This document shows positions 1 through 5,236 of a stretch of DNA of 6,387 nt, one piece after another (the first letter of the stretch is position 1; every line of letters starts with the position of its first letter). Under the pieces are notes generated by a model, which ran no database searches, had not been told where the DNA came from, and saw nothing but the letters and a program-made list of their open reading frames with translations. The stretch is from DATBAK01 sp036787815 (GTDB lineage: Bacteria > Actinomycetota > Acidimicrobiia > IMCC26256 > PALSA-610). A program made the translations under genes and the position numbers. The DNA is taken from NCBI GenBank assembly GCA_036787815.1, contig DAIQOP010000236.1, forward strand, positions 1 to 6,387, written 5' to 3'.

Positions 1-1
1 G

Positions 2-733
2 AGCGACGCGCGCGCCGCGCGGGCCGACGAAGTGCTCGCGCTCGTCGGACTCGGCGCGCTCGGTGGCCGGCGGGTCTCGCAGATCTCGGGTGGGGAGCAG
101 CAGCGGGTTGCTCTGGCCCGCACGTTGGCGCCGCGTCCGCGGGTGTTGATGCTCGACGAACCGCTCGGATCGCTCGACCGGCTCCTGCACGACCGGCTGG
201 TCGACGACCTGCGGACCGTGCTGCGGGCGGCCGACGTTCCCGCACTTGTCGTGACCCACGACCACGACGAAGCCATGGCCCTCGCGGACCGCGTCGTGCT
301 CTTGCGCGACGGGCGCGTGGTGCAGAGCGGACCGCCCGCCGAGCTGTGGCGCGCACCGTGCGACGAGTGGGTCGCACGGTTCCTCGGCTTCGGGCCCGTG
401 CTCGACGCGGTGGTCTCCGGAGGCGTCGCGGCGACGCGGTGGGGCGCGTTGCCGGCCGGTGTTCAGCTCGACGGGCCGGCGCGCGTCGTGTTGCGACCCG
501 ACGCGCTCTCGATCGCCGATGGGGGCGCGCTCGTCGGTGTGGTCACCGACGTCGGATTCCGTGGGGCCCGGTTCCGGGTGCGGGTGACGCTCGACGACGG
601 CCCGGCGCTCGAGGTCACCGTCGAGCCCGATGCGGTGCCGGAACGCGGTGCGCGGGTTCCGATCGCGGTCGCGCCCGGGGGCGTGCTCACGTACCCGGCG
701 GCTCCGGAACGGCCGTCGAACTGTCGCCCGTGA
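2..733 (+). CDS. ABC importer ATP-binding subunit, C-terminal part (5' end outside window)
   Basis: This is the nucleotide-binding subunit of an ABC uptake system, which hydrolyses ATP on the cytoplasmic face to drive import. The reading frame is open from base 2, so the gene begins upstream and Walker A and the Q-loop are not seen. Within the 243 visible residues are the ABC signature (ISGGEQQRVALAR, about residues 28-40), Walker B (VLMLDEP, 48-54), the D-loop (GSLDR, 56-60) and the switch histidine (VVTHDHDEA, 83-91). After about residue 130 comes a β-rich TOBE-like segment, typical of the ThiQ/FbpC/PotA/CysA importers. The substrate (thiamine, iron, polyamine, sulfate or other) cannot be told from this half. 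No partner permease is in view; it would lie to the left. The 3' end overlaps the convergent zinc-ribbon gene by 47 bases, so there is no room for a separate terminator between them. Confidence 0.93.
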   Translation, partial: SDARAARADEVLALVGLGALGGRRVSQISGGEQQRVALARTLAPRPRVLMLDEPLGSLDRLLHDRLVDDLRTVLRAADVPALVVTHDHDEAMALADRVVLLRDGRVVQSGPPAELWRAPCDEWVARFLGFGPVLDAVVSGGVAATRWGALPAGVQLDGPARVVLRPDALSIADGGALVGVVTDVGFRGARFRVRVTLDDGPALEVTVEPDAVPERGARVPIAVAPGGVLTYPAAPERPSNCRP

Positions 734-1046
734 AGCTCCAGAAGGCGTCGACCCGGCGACCGTACTCGTCGTCGGCGAGCTCGTGGGCCTGCCAGCGCGC
801 GGTGATGCCGATCATCTCGAGCGCGAGCGGCTCCCCGTCCTTCTTCACCTCGCGTTGCCAGTGGCAGATCGGGCAGACGAGCATACGGCGGCGACCGAAC
901 GGGATCAGCGGCACGAAGAACAGCGTGAACCAGCGGGTGACCACGAGGTAGGCGAGCACGACCTCGTTGTGGCAGCGCGGGCAGCTGGCGGCGACGCAGG
1001 GCCCGTGTTGGTGGACCCGATTGCGCATGCCGAAGATGAGCAACAT
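687..1046 (-). CDS. small zinc-ribbon protein with hydrophobic segment
   Basis: This 119-aa protein of unknown function resembles the bacterial zinc-ribbon proteins that carry a hydrophobic stretch between two cysteine pairs. It opens with MLLIFGMRNR. CxxC pairs lie at residues 22-25 (CPRC) and 58-61 (CPIC), spaced as in a four-Cys zinc ribbon. Between them, residues 29-50 are rich in aromatic and aliphatic residues (TRWFTLFFVPLIPF), a signature I know from such small zinc-ribbon proteins, which may bind membranes. The C-terminal half (about 70-119) is charged and has no motif I recognise. The frame stays open further upstream, but the ATG at 1046 is preferred: GAGGGAG sits 8 bases before it and the family-like sequence begins there. 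It is transcribed in the same direction as the upstream operon but 112 bases away, and probably has its own promoter. Its 3' end lies inside the end of the convergent ABC gene. Confidence 0.82.
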   Translation of the reverse strand: MLLIFGMRNRVHQHGPCVAASCPRCHNEVVLAYLVVTRWFTLFFVPLIPFGRRRMLVCPICHWQREVKKDGEPLALEMIGITARWQAHELADDEYGRRVDAFWSFTGDSSTAVPEPPGT

Positions 1047-1054
1047 CCAAACGT

Positions 1055-1061
1055 CTCCCTC
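1055..1061 (-). promoter_or_regulatory. Shine-Dalgarno of the zinc-ribbon gene
   Basis: GAGGGAG on the minus strand, 8 bases before the ATG at 1046. It decides the start against the longer open frame that continues upstream. Confidence 0.7.
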
Positions 1062-1079
1062 GTCCCACGGAGTGCGGTC

Positions 1080-1085
1080 ATGATA
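1080..1085 (-). promoter_or_regulatory. possible -10 box of the zinc-ribbon gene
   Basis: TATCAT on the minus strand fits the actinobacterial TANNNT -10 pattern and lies 33 bases before the ATG. No convincing -35 hexamer is visible 17-18 bases upstream; that stretch is occupied by the inverted repeat at 1087-1115. It is a weak prediction and the gene could instead be read through from the operon. Confidence 0.35.
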
Positions 1086-1086
1086 A

Positions 1087-1115
1087 GCGAACGGATCTGG
1101 GAAGCGATCCGTCGC
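1087..1115. repeat. inverted repeat (hairpin terminator or operator) in the gap after the racemase gene
   Basis: Perfect 7-base arms ACGGATC (1091-1097) and GATCCGT (1106-1112) flank an 8-base spacer. Outer GCG/CGC bases extend the pairing past a single unpaired A. It lies about 45 bases after the stop of the CoA-transferase gene, so it could end the operon transcript. No T-run follows on the minus strand, so a classic intrinsic terminator is not supported. Because it covers the spacer and -35 zone before the TATCAT at 1080-1085, a repressor site for the zinc-ribbon gene is equally possible. Confidence 0.5.
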
Positions 1116-1158
1116 GCCGGCGCCGGTCTGACGAGAGTGCACCCGGGCGAGCCGGCCG

Positions 1159-2325
1159 TCAGCGCGGCGCGCGCGCCAACGTGCCCGCGGACACCAGGGC
1201 GTCGATCTCGGTGGGGGAGAAGCCCCAGTCGGTGAGGGCCGCGTCGGTGTCGACCCCGGCGGCGACCGGCGCGCGCCGCACTTCCATCGGCGTGCGGTCG
1301 AACCTCGGCGCGGGAGCGGGCTGCGGCGCACCCTCCACCTCGATGAACGTGCGCCGGGCCACGTTGTGCGGGTGGGCCCGCGCCTCGGTCATCGTGAGCA
1401 CCGGAGCGAAGCACACCTCGTGCCCCGCGAAGTGCGCCACCCACTCGTCGCGTGTGCGGGTGCGGAAGATCTCGGCGAACCGCACCTTGAGCGCGGGCCA
1501 CTGCTCGCGATCCATCTGCGACTCGGGGCCGAGGTCGTCGAGGTCGAGCAGGGCGAGCAGGTTCGCGTAGAACTTCGGCTCGTACGACCCGATCGAGACC
1601 CACTCGCCGTCGGCGGTCTCGTACACGTTGTAGAAGTGCGCGCCACCGTCGGGGAAGTTCGTGCCGCGTGGGCCCCACGTTCCCATCGCGTCGAGCCCGA
1701 CGAAGATGTTCAGGAGCTGCGCGCTGCCGTCGACCATCGCGGCGTCGATCACCTGGCCGAGCCCCGAACGGGCCCGCTCCAGGAGCGCGGCGAGGATGCC
1801 GGTGACGAGCAACGCGCCGCCACCGCCGAAGTCGGCCACGAGATTGATGGGGAACACCGGCGGCCCGCCCGCGGGGCCGAACGACGCGAGGGCGCCCGCG
1901 AGTGCGATGTAGTTGACGTCGTGCCCGACGTCGCCGGCGAAGGGGCCGTCCTGCCCCCAGCCCGTCATCCGCCCGTACACGAGGCGCGGGTTACGGGCCC
2001 GGCACGGTTCCGGTCCGATCCCGAGACGCTCCGCGACACCCGGCCGGAAGCCCTCGATGAGCACATCGGCCTGCTCGCACAGCCGGAGGACGACCTCGGC
2101 CGAACCGGGGGCCTTCAGGTCGATCGCCGCGCTCCTGCGGCCGCGGTCGAGCACGGAGTACGGCGACACGAAGCTCGCGCCACCGACGGTCGCGCCGTTC
2201 GGTGCGTCGCTGGCCCGGTCGAGGCGCAACACCTCGGCGCCGAGATCCGAGAGCAGCATTCCGGCGAACTGCATCGGCCCGATGTTGGGGATCTCGATGA
2301 CCTTGACACCCTCGAGCGGTCCCAT
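1159..2325 (-). CDS. CaiB/BaiF CoA-transferase family protein, 2-methylacyl-CoA racemase (AMACR/MCR) group
   Basis: This 388-aa protein probably interconverts (R)- and (S)-2-methylacyl-CoA thioesters, the step that lets branched or steroid side chains enter β-oxidation. It has the family III CoA-transferase fold: the N-terminal block with LSDLGAEVLRLDR (25-37), then FRPGVAERLGIG (93-104). The residues matching the catalytic set of the Mycobacterium tuberculosis racemase MCR (His126, Asp156, Glu241) all appear: His135 in GHDVNYIALAGAL, Asp165 in LVADFGGGG and Glu249 in SIGSYEPKFY. The length is near that of MCR-type enzymes. The intact set makes it likely active. The HDVNYIALAG context favours a racemase over a formyl- or carnitine-CoA transferase, but substrate-level assignment is inference. 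The ATG at 2325 starts the family N-terminus (MGPLEGVKVIE), 14 bases after the preceding amidohydrolase-like gene, with only a weak AGAAAG in front. It is the last gene of the four-gene operon. Confidence 0.9.
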   Translation of the reverse strand: MGPLEGVKVIEIPNIGPMQFAGMLLSDLGAEVLRLDRASDAPNGATVGGASFVSPYSVLDRGRRSAAIDLKAPGSAEVVLRLCEQADVLIEGFRPGVAERLGIGPEPCRARNPRLVYGRMTGWGQDGPFAGDVGHDVNYIALAGALASFGPAGGPPVFPINLVADFGGGGALLVTGILAALLERARSGLGQVIDAAMVDGSAQLLNIFVGLDAMGTWGPRGTNFPDGGAHFYNVYETADGEWVSIGSYEPKFYANLLALLDLDDLGPESQMDREQWPALKVRFAEIFRTRTRDEWVAHFAGHEVCFAPVLTMTEARAHPHNVARRTFIEVEGAPQPAPAPRFDRTPMEVRRAPVAAGVDTDAALTDWGFSPTEIDALVSAGTLARAPR

Positions 2326-2339
2326 GGGCGGTCGCTTTC

Positions 2340-3224
2340 TCAGCTCGAGAGGCCGAAGACCCGTTGCGCGTTCTCGCGCAGGAACTTGGGCCAGACGTGG
2401 TCGCGGAAGGGCACCGCCGGCAGCTCCGAGAAGATGCGGTCGAGCGTCAGTCCCGCCGCGTAGTAGCCGGCGTACATGACCTTGTCGGCGCCGCGCGTGT
2501 TGGCGTAGTGGATGATGTCGGGCGGGTAGTGCTTGGGCGCGAACGCGCTGGTGGAGTAGTAGAGGTTGGGCCACTTGAGCAGGAGCTTCACCATCAGCGC
2601 GGTCCAGGGCTCGGCACCGTGGCGCACGATGACCTTGAGCTCCGGGAAGAACCAGCAGATCTCGTCGAGTTGGTCGACGGTCTGCGGGTACATCGGGATC
2701 CGGGGTCCGGGCACGCCCGCGTAGATCACGATCGGCACATCCAGCTCCACGCACTTCGCGTAGATCGGGTACATCTTCTTGTCGCCGATGGGAACCTGGG
2801 GGTTCAAACCCGTTCCCCACGTGTGCGCGGCGTGCACGCCGATCTCCTTCACCGCGTGCTCGAGCGCGCGTACCCCGTCCATGCCCTGGTTCGGGTCGAC
2901 GTTGAACATGCCGAGGAAGCGGTCGGGATGGTCGCGGAAGCCGCGCTTGGCGTCCTCGTTCTCGTGCACGCCGAGGAGCGCACGCGTGACGTTGTGCTTG
3001 TCCATCTCACCCAGCGCGAGCGCGACCGGATCGTCGACTTCGTCGTAGGTGGGCACGCCCTTGAACATGTACTGGGCCGGCATCGCCATCTCTTTGGTCT
3101 CGGCGTCGTTGGCGATGTCGCGGATCTTGTCGAACTTGCGCGCCTGCTTGTCCTTCGAGTCGGGCAGACCGAGGAAGAGGTCGATCACGCCACCGGCCTG
3201 CGCGGCCTCGAACGCCGTTCCCAT
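2340..3224 (-). CDS. amidohydrolase-fold protein, paralog 3 (metal ligands lost)
   Basis: This 294-aa protein is the third of three tandem paralogs of the Amidohydro_2 (ACMSD-like) TIM-barrel family. Family features are the start GGVIDLFLGLP (11-21), DHPDRFLGMFNVDPN (98-112), RHGAEPW (201-207) and the C-terminal FLRENAQRVFGL (281-292). The usual HxH after the first strand is absent (IDLFLG); the segment VIYAGVPGP (167-175) has no strand-5 His; and the position of the final catalytic Asp reads YAGYY, with Tyr254 there. His202 is the only conserved ligand-like histidine left. It differs from its two siblings: it has HAAHTW (131-136) where they have K-A-x-x-A-F, Ala204 instead of Cys after HG, and AAG instead of the P-x-G that follows GYF in them. 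The ATG at 3224 is 2 bases after the previous stop, without a clear Shine-Dalgarno, so it is probably translationally coupled. The reaction is unknown. Confidence 0.88.
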   Translation of the reverse strand: MGTAFEAAQAGGVIDLFLGLPDSKDKQARKFDKIRDIANDAETKEMAMPAQYMFKGVPTYDEVDDPVALALGEMDKHNVTRALLGVHENEDAKRGFRDHPDRFLGMFNVDPNQGMDGVRALEHAVKEIGVHAAHTWGTGLNPQVPIGDKKMYPIYAKCVELDVPIVIYAGVPGPRIPMYPQTVDQLDEICWFFPELKVIVRHGAEPWTALMVKLLLKWPNLYYSTSAFAPKHYPPDIIHYANTRGADKVMYAGYYAAGLTLDRIFSELPAVPFRDHVWPKFLRENAQRVFGLSS

Positions 3225-3226
3225 GC

Positions 3227-4129
3227 TCAGGCGCTCGGCAGCTTGAACGCCCGCTGCGCGTTCTCGCGCAGGAACTTCGGCCACACGTTGTCTCGGAAGG
3301 CGACCTCGGGAAGCTCGGCGAACTGCCGGTCGTAGGTGAGGCCGGCGGGGAAGTAGCCGCTGAACATCACCTTGTCGGCACCGCGGGTGTTCGCGTAGTT
3401 GACGATGTCCTTCGGGTAGTGCTTGGGCGCGAACGCGGTGGTGGAGTAGTACAGGTTCGGCCACTTGAGCATGAGCTTCACCGCCAGCGCGGTCCACGGC
3501 TCGCAGCCGTGCCGGGTGACGAAGCGCAGCTCGGGGAAGAACCAGCAGATCTCGTCGAGCATCTCGACGTGCTGCGGCGCGAACGGGATGCGGGGGCCGG
3601 GGATCCCGACCGTCGACGCGAAGGTGACGTCGACCTCGATGCACTTGGCGTAGATCGGGAAGAACTTCTTGTCGTTCAGCGCGACCTGCGGGTACAAGCC
3701 GGCCGGGAACGCCCCGACGGCCTTGAGATCCCACTCCTTGGCGTAGCGCGCGATCTTGCGCACCGCGTCCATGCCGTCGTTCGGGTCGATGCCGATGCTC
3801 GCGAAGAACCGGTCGGGGTGCTCACGAACGGCCCGCTGCCCCGCCTCGTCCTCGACGGAGACGATGGCCTGCGTGATGCCGTGGCGATCGAGCTCGGCGA
3901 CGAGGAACGCCACGGGATCGTCGAGCTCGCCGGCTTCCCACTTGGGCACGTCTTTGAACATGTACCCGGCCGGGAACTCGAGCCCGCCCTCGCCCTCGCG
4001 GCTCGCGGTGTCGCGGGTCTGCTTGCGGATGAACCCGTAGAACTCGTACATCTCCTCGCGCGACTTGGGCATGCCGACCGCGGTGTCGACCACGCCACCC
4101 GCGCGTGCGGCATCAAACGCAGCTGTCAC
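3227..4129 (-). CDS. amidohydrolase-fold protein, paralog 2 (metal ligands lost)
   Basis: This 300-aa protein is the middle copy of the tandem trio. It has the amidohydrolase_2-style layout: GGVVDTAVGMP (11-21), EHPDRFFASIGIDPN (103-117), the invariant block from VTRHGCEPW (204-212) through KHYPKDIVNYANTRGADKVM (237-256), and FLRENAQRAFKL (286-297). The HxH motif is replaced by DTAVG, the strand-5 His region reads ASTVGIPGP, and the catalytic-Asp position is Tyr259 in FSGYFP. His207 is kept. From residue 204 to 255 it differs from paralog 1 at only 4 of 52 positions, while the N-terminal 100 residues are much less alike. Translation is assigned to the GTG at 4129 because AGGGA lies 6 bases before it. 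It is 9 bases from the previous stop. A cytoplasmic location is likely, since no signal peptide is visible. It could be a non-metal lyase or hydrolase, or a structural partner of its siblings; no activity can be assigned. Confidence 0.9.
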   Translation of the reverse strand: MTAAFDAARAGGVVDTAVGMPKSREEMYEFYGFIRKQTRDTASREGEGGLEFPAGYMFKDVPKWEAGELDDPVAFLVAELDRHGITQAIVSVEDEAGQRAVREHPDRFFASIGIDPNDGMDAVRKIARYAKEWDLKAVGAFPAGLYPQVALNDKKFFPIYAKCIEVDVTFASTVGIPGPRIPFAPQHVEMLDEICWFFPELRFVTRHGCEPWTALAVKLMLKWPNLYYSTTAFAPKHYPKDIVNYANTRGADKVMFSGYFPAGLTYDRQFAELPEVAFRDNVWPKFLRENAQRAFKLPSA

Positions 4130-4135
4130 TTGAGA

Positions 4136-4140
4136 TCCCT
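4136..4140 (-). promoter_or_regulatory. Shine-Dalgarno overlapping the stop codon of the preceding gene
   Basis: On the minus strand the sequence TAGGGA contains both the TAG stop of paralog 1 (4139-4141) and an AGGGA ribosome site 6 bases before the GTG of paralog 2. It fixes the GTG at 4129 as the start and points to coupled translation of the two genes. Confidence 0.7.
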
Positions 4141-5011
4141 ACTCATCGAGCTTGAAGACGCGGACCGCGTTCTCACGCAGGAACTTCGGCCAGACGTGGT
4201 CGCGGAAGGGCACGGCGGGCATGTCGGTGAAGATCCGCTCGAGCGACAACCCCATCGGGAAGTAGCCGGCGTACATGATCTTGTCGGCGCCGCGCGTGTT
4301 CGCGTAGTTGACGATGTCCTTGGGGTAGTGCTTCGGGGCGAACGCGCTCGTGGAGTAGTAGAGGTTCGGCCACTTGAGCATGAGCTTCACCGCGAGGTCG
4401 GCCCACGGTTCGCACCCGTGCCGGGTGACGAACTTGAGCTCGGGGAAGTACCAGCAGACCTCGTCGATCAACTCGACGCGCTGTGGTGCCATGGGCACCC
4501 GTGGCCCCGGCACTCCGGCGCACACGCAGATCGGGATGTCGAGCTCCACGCACTTGGCGTAGAGCGGGTAGAACCGCTTGTCGTTGATCGCGACCTGGGG
4601 GTTGAGCCCGGCCGGGAACGCGGTGGCCGCCTTGATGCCCACCTCCTCGTACGCCCGGACGAGGTCGCGCACGCCGTCCATGCCCGCGTTCGGGTCGACC
4701 TGGAACGACCCGAAGAAGCGGTCGGGGTGGTCCTTCATCGCCCGGTAGCCGGCGTCGCCGACCTCCGACGCGCCGACCATGCCCTTCTCGATGTTGTAGC
4801 GGTCCATCAGCTCGAGCAGGTACGCGACCGGGTCGGACTTCTCCTCGACCTTGGGCACGTCCTTGAACATGTACTGCACGGGGAACTCGAAGTCTTCGAG
4901 CGACTCCTTGTCGTGCAGCTGCGAGCGCAGGAAGTCGTAGTGGTGCCGACGATCGGCGACCGGGAACCCGATCATCAGGTCGATGATGCCGACATCGCTC
5001 GGCATTCCCAT
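4139..5011 (-). CDS. amidohydrolase-fold protein, paralog 1 (metal ligands lost), first gene of operon
   Basis: This 290-aa protein is the promoter-proximal copy of the tandem trio. It shows the Amidohydro_2 pattern: GIIDLMIGFP (8-17), DHPDRFFGSFQVDPN (94-108), VCAGVPGPRVPM (163-174), RHGCEPW (197-203), an unusually long near-invariant stretch through KHYPKDIVNYANTRGADKIM (227-246), and FLRENAVRVFKL (277-288). Asp11 matches the Asp of the usual IDxHxH, but both histidines are gone (Met13, Gly15). The strand-5 His is absent, and Tyr250 (YAGYFP) stands where ACMSD-type enzymes have the metal-binding Asp of GTDYP; His198 remains. I recall similar unstudied 'amidohydrolase family' proteins from actinobacteria, but no assigned reaction. 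The ATG at 5011 is chosen over upstream in-frame codons because a good ribosome site precedes it and the region beyond is tandem-repeat DNA. A promoter with an overlapping palindrome lies about 70 bases upstream. Confidence 0.9.
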   Translation of the reverse strand: MGMPSDVGIIDLMIGFPVADRRHHYDFLRSQLHDKESLEDFEFPVQYMFKDVPKVEEKSDPVAYLLELMDRYNIEKGMVGASEVGDAGYRAMKDHPDRFFGSFQVDPNAGMDGVRDLVRAYEEVGIKAATAFPAGLNPQVAINDKRFYPLYAKCVELDIPICVCAGVPGPRVPMAPQRVELIDEVCWYFPELKFVTRHGCEPWADLAVKLMLKWPNLYYSTSAFAPKHYPKDIVNYANTRGADKIMYAGYFPMGLSLERIFTDMPAVPFRDHVWPKFLRENAVRVFKLDE

Positions 5012-5017
5012 GCGTGT

Positions 5018-5023
5018 TCCCTT
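5018..5023 (-). promoter_or_regulatory. Shine-Dalgarno of the operon's first gene
   Basis: AAGGGA on the minus strand ends about 6 bases before the ATG at 5011. It supports that start against in-frame extensions running back through the tandem repeats. Confidence 0.65.
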
Positions 5024-5032
5024 CCGGCGGAC

Positions 5033-5075
5033 CGTGCTGACTCTCGGTGCTGAGACTCTCGGTGCTGAGACTCTC
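5033..5075. repeat. three tandem 15-base repeats in the divergent control region
   Basis: GGTGCTGAGACTCTC occurs twice perfectly (5046-5060 and 5061-5075). A third, shorter copy lies at 5033-5045 and lacks one GA. Each full copy contains the small palindrome GAGA-C-TCTC (5052-5060 and 5067-5075). On the minus strand they would lie at the predicted transcript start and in the 5' untranslated region of the amidohydrolase operon. They could be stacked protein-binding sites or RNA hairpins, or simply slippage-derived sequence. If an upstream start were used they would encode a five-residue repeat, which I think unlikely. Confidence 0.75.
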
Positions 5076-5080
5076 GCGGC

Positions 5081-5110
5081 ACGGTACCCCGGCACCTGAC
5101 GGATCGTCAG
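5081..5110 (-). promoter_or_regulatory. promoter of the amidohydrolase/racemase operon
   Basis: On the minus strand CTGACG (5105-5110, close to TTGACN) is followed after 18 bases by TACCGT (5081-5086), matching the actinobacterial TANNNT -10. The predicted start of transcription is near 5074, giving an untranslated leader of roughly 60 bases before the ATG at 5011. The -35 element is one arm of the palindrome at 5096-5110. Confidence 0.55.
5096..5110. promoter_or_regulatory. palindromic operator, probably for a TetR-type repressor
   Basis: CTGACG-GAT-CGTCAG is a perfect inverted repeat with 6-base arms and a 3-base spacer. It sits in the only intergenic region between divergent genes and covers the -35 element of the minus-strand promoter, a position suited to repression. 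Short palindromes with a TGACG/CGTCA core are common sites for TetR-family regulators in actinobacteria, but the protein that binds here is not encoded in the window. It lies about 46 bases or more upstream of the predicted plus-strand start, so its effect on the thiolase gene is less clear. Confidence 0.55.
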
Positions 5111-5142
5111 ATTCGCCCCTGCGGGCGCGCGACCGGGGCCGC

Positions 5143-5148
5143 TAGCGT
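5143..5148 (+). promoter_or_regulatory. -10 box of a leaderless-type plus-strand promoter
   Basis: TAGCGT fits TANNNT and is followed by exactly 7 bases before a GTG at 5156, the spacing seen for leaderless transcripts in actinobacteria. No clear -35 hexamer precedes it. It would drive the short ORF and the thiolase-fold gene. Confidence 0.45.
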
Positions 5149-5155
5149 CGCCGCC

Positions 5156-5236
5156 GTGACCGCCGCGACGGAGAGCACGCGCCACCGGCGGGACGAGTGG
5201 CGCACCGACCGCGAGCACCCGCGCGTGCGACGATGA
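5156..5236 (+). CDS. possible 26-aa leader ORF overlapping the thiolase start (uncertain)
   Basis: The GTG at 5156 opens a 26-codon frame rich in Arg, with acidic residues and two Trp-flanking charged clusters (RRDEWRTDREHPRVRR at its end). Its TGA overlaps the ATG of the thiolase-fold gene as ATGA, a classic coupling arrangement. The TAGCGT box 7 bases before the GTG would make it a leaderless ORF. The thiolase ATG has no evident Shine-Dalgarno of its own, so reinitiation from this ORF would explain its translation. I recognise no family, and a chance frame in GC-rich DNA is a real alternative. Confidence 0.35.
   Translation: MTAATESTRHRRDEWRTDREHPRVRR

Noticed and set aside
1117..1126. CCGGCGCCGG palindrome
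   Set aside because: It is pure G/C self-complementarity, expected by chance in DNA this GC-rich.
1366..2463. 365-codon plus-strand open frame opposite the racemase gene
   Set aside because: It is antisense to a gene with an intact catalytic set and has the typical composition of a shadow frame.
1159..2820. Reading the racemase gene as a 553-residue protein fused to an upstream segment
   Set aside because: The upstream part is an out-of-frame reading of the third amidohydrolase-like gene. The family N-terminus begins at the ATG at 2325.
2340..5011. Similarity of the three genes as an assembly duplication artefact
   Set aside because: The copies differ in length and in many residues, especially at the N-termini, so they are old paralogs rather than a duplicated contig segment.
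3419..5053. 544-codon plus-strand open frame across the amidohydrolase genes
   Set aside because: Its translation is repetitive VLVEH/ARE-rich sequence with no motif. It is antisense to three clearly homologous genes and arises from GC-rich codon bias; its internal repeats merely mirror the paralogs.
4139..5218. A longer 359-residue start for the first amidohydrolase-like protein
   Set aside because: The added residues come from the tandem repeat and promoter region (RVSAP repeats), and a good ribosome site precedes the ATG at 5011.
5197..5233. GTG at 5197 as the thiolase-fold start
   Set aside because: The extra residues (VAHRPRAPARAT) look non-coding and the ATGA overlap favours 5233, but this is not settled.
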